This document shows, one piece after another, positions 44,620 to 55,953 of a stretch of DNA of 64,000 nt (position 1 is its first letter; each line of letters starts with the position of its first letter). The notes under the pieces were generated by a model. That model was not told the origin of the DNA. It saw only the letters and a program-made list of their open reading frames with translations, and made no database searches. Source of the DNA: Theodoxus fluviatilis (lineage: Eukaryota; Mollusca; Gastropoda; Cycloneritida; Neritidae); the NCBI GenBank assembly GCA_034096865.1, contig JAWQFJ010005969.1:41001-105000 (forward strand). Direction: 5' to 3'. The position numbers were made by a program, and so were the translations under genes.

Positions 44620-46198
44620 GTGGGCATGTATGAGTGCATGCCTGTGTGTGCGTGTACATGTATGAGTGCATGCCTGTGTGTGTGTGGGCATGTATGAGTG
44701 CATGCCTGTGTGTGTGTACATGTATGAGTGCATGTCTGTGTGTGCGTGTGCATGTATGAGTGCATGCCTGTGTGTGTGGGCATGTATGAGTGCATGCCTG
44801 TGTGTGTGTGTGCATGTATGAGTGCATGTCTGTGTGTGCGTGTGCATGTATGAGTGCATGAATGTATGAGTGCATGCCTGTGTGTGTACATGTATGAGTG
44901 CATGCCTGTGTGTGTGTGTGCATGTATGAGTGCATGTCTGTGTGTGTGTACATGTATGAGTGCATGCCTGTGTGTGTGTGCATGTATGAGTGCATGCCTG
45001 TGTGTGTGTACATGTATGAGTGCATGCCTGTGTGTGTGGGCATGTATGAGTGCATGCCTGTGTGTGTGTGTGTGGGCATGTATGAGTGCATGCCTGTGTG
45101 TGCATGTGCATGTATGAGTGCATGCCGCTGTGTGTGTGTGCATGTATGTGCATGCCTGTGTGTGTGTGGGGGGCATGTATGAGTGCATGCCTGTGTGTGC
45201 GTGTGCATGTATGAGTGCATGCCTCTGTGTGTGGGCATGTATGAGTGCATGCCTGTGTGTGTGTGCATGTATGAGTGCATGCCTGTGTGTATGTGTGCAT
45301 GTATGAGTGCATGCCTGTGTGTGCGTGTGCTGTGTGTGCATGCTTGTGTGTGGGCATGTGTGTGCATGCTTGTGTGTGTGTGTGCATGTTGTGTGCATGC
45401 ATGTGTGTGTGTGTGTGTGCATGTGTGTCCATGAGAGCTTGTGTGTATGTGTGTGTGTGTGTGTGCATGTATGTGTGCATGCATTTGTGTCTATGTGTGT
45501 GTGTATGTGTGCATGCATGTGTGTGTGTGGTGTGTGTGTGTGTGCATGTGTGTGTGCATGCCTGTGTGTGTGTGTGTGCATGTGTGTGTGCATGCTGTGT
45601 GTGTCTGTGCATGCTGTGTGTGTGTGTAGTGTGTGTGTGCATGCTTGTGTGTGCATGTATGAATGCATGCCTGTGTGTGTGTGTGTGCATGTATGAGTGC
45701 ATGCCTGTGTGTGTGTGTGCATGTATGAGTGCATGCCTCTGTGGGTGGGCATGTATGAGTGCATGCCACTGTGTGTGTGTGGGCATGTATGAGTGCATGC
45801 CTGTGTGTGTGCATGTATGAGTGCATGCCGCTGTGTGTGTGTGTGTGAATGTACGAGTGCATGCCTCTGTGTGTGTGTGTGTGCATGCCTGTGTGTGTGT
45901 GTGCATGTATGAGTGCATGCCTGTGTGTGTGCATGAATGAGTGCATGCCGCTGTGTGTGTGTGTGAATGTATGAGTGCATACCTGTGTGTGTGTGTGTGC
46001 ATGTATGAGTACATGCCTGTGTGTGTGTGTGTGGGCATGAATGAGTGCATGTATGAGTGCATGCCCTTGTGTGTGTGTGTGTGTGTGAATGTATGAGTGC
46101 ATGCCGCTGTGTGTGTGTGTGTGTGCTTGTGTGCGTGTGTGTGTGTGTGCATGTATGAGTGCATGCCTCTGTGTGTGTGAATGTATGAGTGCATGCCG

Positions 46199-46242
<44 letters not shown>

Positions 46243-46820
46243 ATGTATGAGTGCATGCCTCTGTGTGTGGGCATGTATGAGTACATGCCTCTGTGTGTGT
46301 GTGTGTGTGTGCATGTATGAGTGCTTGCCTGTGTGTGTGTGTGCATGTATGAGTGCATGCCTGTGTGTGTGTATGTGGGCATGTATGAGTGCATGCCTGT
46401 GTGTGTGTGTGCATGTATGAGTGCATGCCTGTGTGTGTGTGTGTGCATGTATGAGTGCATGCTGCTGTGTGTGTGTGTGAATGTACGAGTGCATGCCTGT
46501 GTGTGTGTGTGTGCATGTACGAGTGCATGCCTCTGTGCGTGTGGGCATGTATGAGTGCATGCCTGTGTGTGTGTGTGTGTGTGCATGTATGAGTGCATGC
46601 CTCTGTGCGTGTGGGCATGTATGAGTGCATGCCTCTGTGTGTGTGGGCATGTATAAGTGCATGCCTCTGTGTGTGCGTGTGCAAGTACGAGTGCATGCCA
46701 CCATGTGTGTGTGCATGATTGAGTGCATGCCTGTGTGTGTGTGTGTGTGCATGTATGAGTGCATGCCTGTGTGTGTGTGTGTGTGTGTATGAGTGCATGC
46801 CTCTGTGTGTGTGTGTAATG

Positions 46821-48980
46821 CCAGCTGACAAATGCATTTGTAAAAAGCAATATGGTCATGGCCCACTGCCCTTGCATGTGTGGCTTCCATACAATCTTCT
46901 AGGGCACTCCTGCTTTCATGAAAAGTAAGGGTTGCATCTACTATGGACTACCACCACCACCACTACTTCCACATTAAAGTTTAAACAGCTAAATTTTAAT
47001 ACCATGCAATATGCTGTTTAACATAAAGGAGAAAATGATAATCATCCAACTGAGACTCGCTGTTGTACTTTCATTTGTTGCTAAAGATGGGTGGGTGTCT
47101 GTATGAAAGCATTGCTTGCAGAGGGATTTGATGCCTGGAAAGAGAGTTTGCATTTTACCACAGCTGAAGACAGGAAGCTACAAGGATTGCAAAAGAGCCT
47201 GCAAGGGGTGTGGGTGGGGGGGTGTCATTGGAATAGGGGCAGATTATTCTAACACAACCCTGGATTCCAACCATTCCGATAGATTGAGCCCAACTATAAA
47301 CTGTTGCCAAACGCCATCCCCACCACCAAGAAGCATCATTACATGCATTTACCAATCAACCTTGCAAACTGACTCAAGATCTCCAGTAGGTCATGTAGAT
47401 GTACATAGGGAACGCCATCATGTGCCTTATTTTAAGTGTTCAGTACTACAATATTCTATTCAGCGATTCTCCATTGGCGATGTCTCACCTCTCCTATCTG
47501 CCTCTCTTCCATCTAAGTTAGATTATGGTCTCTTGCACAGTAGTGACGCTGGTCATTTCATTCACTCAGCACCCATGTTTATTTAGTTTCTTCATATTGT
47601 CAACTGTGCCTTATATTCAGGTGAGACCTACATGAAATCCATGGCTGTGTTACTCTTAAATATTGGGGTAGGGGTGGGTGGGGGTGTATTTGTGAAAGAT
47701 TTATAGTTTCATTCTTCAGTGGGATCTGTAATCAACCTTGGATAAAATCATTGAACAATACATAAACCTAGATGACAAGATACACATATGAGCACCATTT
47801 ATTCATTTGATTATGAGAAAAAGCATCCCCATTCAGGATTCAGGCTGGGACAACAGACACAATGCCAGACAGGGACATGTCAATCATAACAAAATGATTC
47901 AAAAGACAAAGACTTTGAACCTGCCGTCTGCAACATGTTTTTCTTTCTTTCTTTTTTCTCCACAAATGAGGTTAACTGTTCTGCCCTGTACTGTTCATGC
48001 AACCCAATAACAAACATCCAAGCTCTTGCATGAAAGAAATTAAAAGTGCCCCTTTTTGACATACACAAACAAGAGGTTGGATGAAAAAAAAAACGTGGCA
48101 GAAGTCGCTCGACTCCCCCTTCATCATGGCCTTTCATAGCCTACAAAGGCTGATAGGCTGTAAAGTAAAACTCCATCCATCCATTCCCCTTCATCATAGA
48201 AAATGTGTGCTTTCAAATAAGTTATATACCACTGTCTTTATTTAAACTTGTCTCTGTTTCAATGAGACAGCAAACTTTACCTCGAGTTATGTATTTCATG
48301 CTATACGCAATTGCTTGTGAGTCATCTTGCTTTGGATTACGGAATTCATCACTAACCCTTTCAGATCATCCAAGGTATCAACAGTTGTTAATTAAGAAGA
48401 AACTCTGACACAAATACAAGTTTAATATAAATTAATACTGTACTGGGCTAAAATGATAATCCAATCATTTCTACCACAATTGACTCATAATCAGTGGTAT
48501 TACGTACCCCACATCTTTTCCATCAGTCAACTTGATCTTTATGATAGGAAGGAGTAAAACATCATCACAGCAAGCCTGTCTTTGTTTCACATGCCTCAAC
48601 ACGTTGCTCAAGTACCTCAGTGACCGTCTGTAAGACTGTAAGGTGCACACTGAAGGTCATTAGAGGAGATTGTGAAAATCCCAAACACAGCCAACTTGCA
48701 TTTCTTCACCATTCAGAGACTGTCAAAATCCAACATACATTATATCACACGCCCTTAAAAAGGTCTTCCCTATGTGTGGTATGTGCCGCAAGGTCAAGAG
48801 TGAGCCAAACTTTTGCCATTAAAAAAAAATTGCATGATGTTTTCTGGCAAATAATGACATGAATTTGGTCTTTGTTCACTTGCAATACTCCTGTAGTGGG
48901 TTTTGCTTCTTTTTTAACATGTATAATTAGAACTTATACAAGGGTATATGTCAAAGTGTTGCGTCCTTGAAATATAGGGG
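46821..48980. other. LEPROT-BABAM1 intergenic, 3' part
   Basis: No gene recognised. A SINE-like tail at about 48125-48188 (CATAGCCTACAAAGGCTGAT then CCATCCATCCATT) is the only classified feature. Confidence 0.5.
48125..48188 (-). repeat. SINE-like repeat, 3' end with (CCAT)n tail
   Basis: TACAAAGGCTGATAGGCTG followed by CTCCATCCATCCATTC. The tetranucleotide tail fits the GGAT stretch of the opposite-strand copies. Confidence 0.55.
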
Positions 48981-48986
48981 TTTATT
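48981..48986 (-). promoter_or_regulatory. candidate BABAM1 poly(A) signal
   Basis: AATAAA on the minus strand, about 245 nt after the BABAM1 stop codon. Confidence 0.4.
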
Positions 48987-49228
48987 TCATTCATTCATTC
49001 ATTCATTCATCTATAGATAGCAGTGCTGATGGCCCAAACAATTCCAGTTGTTGAGGCCAGGGTAAGGGTTAAAACTGGACATTGAAGTGCCTTCAAAACT
49101 CATACCTTTTCCCAGATTGTTTTTTTGACCACTGTCAGCTTGGACTCCATGAGCATCATCCCTGAACTCCTGGCCTACTTGCTGGCCAGACAGGCTGCAG
49201 TCCTCGTACACGTCTCCTGGTGTGAGTT

Positions 49229-49414
49229 CTAAGATGCAGGGTCTGCCCCTGGAGGTTCCCTGATGGTGTAGGCAGCGGCTTTCTGGACGGGTCGCTGCAA
49301 GGGGTGTGCCAGCAGCTGGGCCAGGCAGTTGAAGACCTTGGTGGGGTTTTGCGCTGCCTCCAATATGTAGGACAGGCCTCGATGGTCCAGCTCGCACAGC
49401 TGGTCAAAGATCAC
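49229..49414 (-). CDS. BABAM1: BABAM1 last exon
   Basis: Acceptor TTCCACCACTGCAG, then [60 protein letters not shown] and stop TAG at 49231-49229. Confidence 0.94.
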   Translation of the reverse strand: MIFDQLCELDHRGLSYILEAAQNPTKVFNCLAQLLAHPLQRPVQKAAAYTIREPPGADPAS

Positions 49415-51149
49415 CTGCAGTGGTGGAAGAGTATGGGGAAAACATCACTCAAAATAACAGCATTAACATGATTAAGTGGAGCTCCAATAATACCCCATAT
49501 TAAAATCTCCCTCCAGCCACTTTCTTTCTTTGCAGCCCTAATCTCTACTGTAAGTAAACAAAGAAAAGTTTGTCAGTTGGAATAAGGCTCCAGAATGGGG
49601 GAAAACTACAAGAAACTCAAGCACAGATTTGGGATCACTATCAGCATGATGGTTGTTTAGGCCATCTTAATGAATTTTGGAAAATACTTATAAAAAAAAT
49701 GTAATGATGTGCATTATCTGGCGGTACTCGGAACATGTGCACCTTGCACCATCATGAGAGTTAAAAATAGTCGTTGGTGCAAAGGGAGCAACACACATAT
49801 GCTCCAGTCTTCTGACCATAGGAAAATGCAGTGGGGGGGTGGAGGTGAGGGGAAGGTTGAGGGGAGGGAATGGTGGTGGTGTGCGAGTCATGAAAGGCTC
49901 TCACATGACAGTGAAAGTAGACAATGCAATGCCCCTGGAGCAAATTGAGTGCATACACTTGAATTTTCTTACCACGGGGAGATGGTGGTCCATGGTAGTG
50001 GGGGGAGGTGGGGTTCACAAAAGATTGGTATGGGGAAGAGGAGGAGGTTGTATATATCACAAAGGGCTAGTCAGGGAGGGAGGGGGGAGGGGTGGGATGG
50101 GTGGGGGAGAGATATGTTGAGATACAAATAAAGGTGCAACTTCATTATACCCGAGTGAAAACCTGGGTACTTCTGGCTAGTTTATCATTTAAGAGTGATG
50201 CCCTATTATGCCTATCTCCTTCCCTTGCCGCCATTTTCATACCCACAGAGCTTTCTGTTGAGACACAGCACTCCCCCTCATGCTTTTTTCCTCTGACTCA
50301 TCATTCTAAATTTAGCAGTCACGTGGTGACCTTTGTACAGAGCTATCTTTGTTCCACACAGGAGTGGCTAAATTTAGTACCATGAATTTGAGTAGGAAAA
50401 TTCTAGAGCTCGCCCACAACTTCAAGGGTGGGGTGAAATGGGATATTGTATTTTGTAATTCTATCTTATCACCCAACAGCCACTTTACAGACAAAGACAT
50501 TTTCAACAATAAATTTTAGATCTATATATCCACTGTAAACATGGTATTGAGGAGCTCCTTTAAAAGTTGCATAGAACATACAAGATTATCTTTCAGGCCC
50601 TTCACTAGTAGCAAACTGACTACCACGCGGGATAATTAAAGTACAGTGAAACCTTACCTTACAATCACCTTGGTATTAAGACCAGCTCCAAATTGTGACC
50701 ACTTTTTGACAGTCCCAAATAGTATCTTTTCAATGTCTAAAAGTCTCAGAATTATCACTACCTCAGAATTCACTTTTAACACCACCCATTTCAGTCCCAA
50801 ACCAACCATGACCTTACAATTACTACCAGCAATCATGCCAAGTGAATATTTTTACAGTTTTCGGGCACTACACTATATGAAAGATTTCTATGGTTGGAAG
50901 ACCGAACTCAGTTACAACAATGGCGTCTACAATTCAGACTCAGTTTGAGCACTGATCAAAGGAACTTCAAAACAAGAAATGAAGCAATATGCTAATTATT
51001 TTTCCTCGAAAACTGCAACTCGAAGTTTTAAATTAAGACTGGTGTCTCTGCTATAACCGTATTCATGCCTGTTCTAATATTGTTCATATCATTACTGGAT
51101 TTATCACTGTTGCTACATTATTCAAAGAATGGCCATGTGTATCTCTATT

Positions 51150-51237
<88 letters not shown>

Positions 51238-54200
51238 ATGTGATATGATGTAATATAAAGTTATGCAGTGGAATGTAGTATATTGAAATGTGATGTAATT
51301 TAATGTAGTGTTTTGTAATGTAATATTGTTGTATAGTACAGGAAAATGAGTGATGATGAATCCCCTTTGTACAACCGGTGGCCTAACAATAAAATATTTA
51401 TTCGTTCATTGTTGCTAGGATTAAACTTTTGATTTTGGACTAGACTATTTAAGTGAACTTCAATTTTGCAAATGGCAGCACAAAGGCGCAGGGAACTGTC
51501 ACTGCAGCAGAAGGTTGACCTTATTAAGGCCAGTACTGGTTGTGGCCAGAAACAACTTGCCAAACAGATGGACACTGGCAAGATACAAATTCCGAGTATA
51601 CCCAAGTGCAAAGTTTTTTGTCAGCATATGAAAATGGCATAGGAAAAACTTTTTAAATGGTTACATGTCTGTCCCAACAAATGTGCAAAATTAGGCTGAA
51701 AAGAAGTTTTAATTGAGAAAAGGTGGCTAGTCTGAAAGTGTGGGAAGTGTCTTGCAACATGGCGAGCATCTTCTTCTAATGAAAATGACAAGTGTCCGTT
51801 TCACTGCTGGTTCTGACTGCTTTCAATAAAAACATAATAATGTGAATTTCATTTCCTTCACCATAACAAAGGACCAGAGGGTCAAGTTCAGAATTACGAC
51901 CTTTTCAAGGTAGTCCCAGAGATGGTCTTACTTCTGAAGCTTCACTGTACAACTGTCCTTTTTTTAATCCATGCATCCATCCGTCCGTCCGTCCGTCTGT
52001 CTGTCCATTCTTATGCTGACCGAGCTGTCAGCCAAGCCACAACTGCTCTCTTTTAAATTCGCTCCTCTGACTCACTGTTCTCAATTTAACAGTCAAGCTA
52101 CCTTTGTTCCACACAAGGTGGCTAAATCTAGAATAATGGCTTAGTGTTGGAAGATTGTAGAGCTAGCCCAAAACTTCGCTGCATGGCATGGATCAGTTTG
52201 GGAACTGCTGCAAGACTGGGATAAGATGTAATGGGACAGCATGTTATAATTCTACCTCACATCCAACTACACTTTGAGGACATGGCAATCTGAACAAAAC
52301 ATTTTGGACAGAGTGCATGCAAGATGTTCATGCCCTCAGCTATCCACACACAGAGCAAGTGAGAGGTGCTGCCCAGCTGTTGGATTTTGTTTTCGTTTGT
52401 TCCAGAATGCAAATGTAATGTACATTTTTTCTTGTTCATGAAAGTGTGCAATGAACTGCCTGTCTTGGGGGATGGATACACTGCATGTGTCTGTCTGTCT
52501 GTCTGTCTGTATGACTAAACCTTACAGTAAGGGACTACTTTTCTTTGGCAGTGTGTGAAGTATTACTCAACCAGCGGTATGGAAAAAACAATATATAGAA
52601 ATGCTTGTCATAAGAGATATCAACTAACAATGACACAATAGCAGCAGAGAAAAAAGGGGTAAATATAACTGACCTACAATGAAGGGATTGATAGAGATGC
52701 ACTGGCAAATGCAAAGCAGACTGACTTGCTGGAAGGAATGACAGCTGAATGGTAGGGTGGAGGACCTAATGGATGGATGGATGGATGGATGGATGGATGG
52801 ATGGATGGATGGGATGGATGGATGGATGGATGGATGGATGGATGGAAATGAAAGTGCATGAAGGAGAGGGTAGATTGATGAAAAGATAAATGCAATAGAT
52901 GGAGAAAGGGGTGAAAGAAACTTATTATACTTTTCTGAATCACACGCTGTTCCTTAAAATCCTGCCAAGCCAAAACTGCCCCAAATCCAGTCAAATTCAG
53001 GAGTTCCCTCAGGCAGCAACTTACAAGCCTTGGTGTACCAATGTTCTGTAACCCCTCCCTGATCACTGTAGCAGTTGGAAAGGTGCTGTCAAAGAGGGCA
53101 TACAGAGGGTGAAATCCAGAGGAACTGGTGGCTGGCAGACAAGAGGTGCTGGAGAGAGCAGAGGGAGCAGATTGCAATTTCCTTTTCAGCTCTCAGAGTT
53201 TGTGGACGGAGGATGGACAGAGACTGCCCTGCCAGAGTGGGAGTCCATAGCTACTCCAGATGCTGTTCCCAAGTCTTCTCACCTAACGATTACCATTGTC
53301 TTTTGAGACAGGCAGCTACCTAATAATTCTGATACAAAACACTTTGCAATATGATCCAAACAGCAACAAAACTCCTGTTAGCAAACAATTTCCAAATTCA
53401 GTGCTGGCATGAAAATTTGGAGAGTTGTTTGCAAACAGCATGCTGTGTATACATACATACACACCTCACACTTGTTTTCTTCCGAGGGGGGCTCGTGGAT
53501 GTAGAAGGCATCCACAAAGAAGTATGGTGAAGACTCCAGGTACTTCTGTGCCTGAAACAATAATTCTTATCCAGGAATCATGCATCCATAACACGCCTGC
53601 AAATTTAAGACTCACAAAAAAAGGGGGTGGGTTAGCCGGGGTCGGACTGATAACATTTCAGTCCATGCTCGAGGACCTCCCTCTCCCCCGGAGTGAGTGA
53701 GTGGTTAGAGAGGTTCACCACCGTCCGGCCGTTCAGGATGGGATCCAGGTCAGAGGCAATTACACCTGCAGCTCCTATGACGTGGTGTATTTCATCAGAT
53801 GCCGCAGAGGTTGCCCAAATGCGTGGTATGTAGGTGAAACATGCCAGCCACTAAGGCAGCGCATGAACGGGCACAGAGCCACTGTCAGAAATCAGTCACC
53901 TCTACCTGTGGCTGAGCATTTCAATTTGCCTGAGCATTCGGCATCAGACATGCTCTTGAGCGTGCTGCAAGGCAACCTGCATGACACCCGACAACGTCGC
54001 ATGGCCGAGCAGAAACTCGTGAAGAAATTTAACACCCATCACGCAGGGCTCAACCGCGACCTGGGATTCATGGCACACTACAGATGAGGAAGTTTGACCT
54101 CGCACGTGCCTCCCGTGCTTTCTGCCTGAGAGTTTGGAGTGAACTCCTCTCACCGCCTGCTGGGCATAAATAAACCCCACCCGCTGATCTCTCTACACTA

Positions 54201-55899
54201 CGGCCAGATGAAGGAGATTCCTCCGAAAGCTCGCCAACGATTTTGCCAACGACTTTCTTTACAGGCCAGCCAACGACTATCTGTGCAGGCCACAGGTCTC
54301 TTAGCCACTACAGCAGCCACAAGCCGCCGCCGCCTGTGCCACAGCGACCAACAGCAGCCACAGCCGCCGCTGCCTGCGTCACAGCGACCAGTGGGAGCCG
54401 CTACCCGCAGCCGCTGGACACAGACCTGCTGGAGCATCCAGTCCCGCCGGGCACGACCCCAGGGGTTCATGCCTGACTGCCAGAGCTCGGGACCAAGAAA
54501 CAAACGGCCCTTTTCAGGGCCAAAAGTTTTAAAATAAAGAAAGAATACAATAAGTCGGAAGATTTGTCACGACCTATCTTTTGGTACTGCAAATTTAAGT
54601 ATGCTTTCCATTAGAACCACACATTCAGATGGGCTCAGCTCAGCAGTCAAAATGATGTCTTTTCCAATAACTCTTCTCCTTTATTAGTTAAGTCCTTTGC
54701 TTATGATTTACTGACCCTCTTCAGTCAGCGTATAGAGATGCCCACAGCACCGAAACAGTTTTGCTCCGTGTTGTGAATGATATCCTCTCTGCTCTGGGTA
54801 ATGATAAACTCTCTATACTGCTTCTCTTAGACAACTCTGCCGCATTTGATACAATCGACCACTCTGTTCTAATGTCTTGTCTTGAAACTGTTTTTGGCAT
54901 TCGCTCTACAGCTCTTCAGTGGTTCCAGTCCTACCTCCAGGACATACTCAGCATGTGTCTGTCAACAACTTATCTTCTCCTCCGTCTCCTCTGCTTTATG
55001 GTGCCCCGCAGGGCTGGGTGCTGGGGCCTGTTCTCTTTGTACTGTACACTCCTCTGTCCACACGCAGTCAACCATTATCTTTTCGCAGACAACACACAAC
55101 TTGAACAAGCATGCAAGCCCACAGAAAGCCAAGAACTGGTGCATACTCTTGAGAAGTGTTCTTCTGATATTAAAGCCTGGATGTCTACAAACAAGTTAAA
55201 GTTGAATGATGAAAAAACTGAAGCCCTTCTTTTCTCTGGATCTGCTGCTGTGAATCCTACTCCTCCTACTATCACAATAGGTTCCACAGAAATCACTTTC
55301 TCCGACAGTGCCAGAAACCTTGGTTTCATCATGGACTCTCACCTCTCAATGAAGCAACACATCGGCAAAGTCTGCCAAACCTGCTACTACGAGATCAGAA
55401 GAATAGGTTCCATCAGAAAGTTTCTTACAGTAGAAGCTACCAAAACCCTGGTAACGTCCTGTATTCTGTCTAGAATAGATTATTGCAACTCTCGTCTGAT
55501 AGGCTGTCCTGACACTACTCTCCAACCTCTGCAGAAAGTCACAGACAACCTTGCACTCCTCTCATGATAAATCTCCACTGGTTGCCTGTTCCTGACCGCA
55601 TCGACTACAAAGCTGCACTCTTCTGCTACTACTTTTTTTTACTGAATCTGCTCCCGCCTACTTTTCTCAACTTATTGTTCGTTACATTCCTGCTCGCACA
55701 CTCCGTTCTTCTGCTGACACCCGACTCCTCATCCCAGGTGACTACAATCGCAAATCTCATGGCTTCCGCTTTTTCTCATTCCCTCATCTTTGGAATTCAC
55801 TGCCTCACCATGTCAGACACTCAGATTCTATCACCTCCTTCAAGTCTATTTTAAAACACATCTTTTCCAGCCATATTTGAAACGAGTTAGTTAGATTCC

Positions 55900-55953
<54 letters not shown>

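Larger units (their letters stand above)
43296..46820. repeat. 3.5-kb GT/GCATG minisatellite, ~32-bp variable unit
   Basis: Unit (GT)n + GCATGTATGAGTGCATGCC with GT length varying between copies; it is interrupted by two hAT-type MITEs. The short flank GCTGACAAATGCATTTGTAA occurs at both ends (near 43372 and 46824), suggesting a larger duplicated unit. Frames of up to ~790 codons are artefacts of a stop-free unit. Confidence 0.93.
50644..51947 (+). mobile_element. pogo/Tigger-like element, non-autonomous
   Basis: Flanked by TA (50642-50643, 51948-51949), with ends CAGTGAAACCTTACC and GAAGCTTCACTG; inverted CAGTGAA-CTT ends with a TA duplication are pogo hallmarks. It contains a CENP-B-like N-terminal frame at 51472 and a (GA)n run. 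No DDE domain. Confidence 0.7.

Noticed and set aside
44506..46890. Two overlapping ~790-codon frames rich in His, Thr and Cys
   Set aside because: They cross a GT/GCATG minisatellite whose unit lacks stops in several frames; composition is purely repeat-driven and they run through the hAT MITE edge.
47116..47586. 156-codon frame in the intergenic region
   Set aside because: No domain, biased composition, no neighbouring exons; no evidence beyond length.
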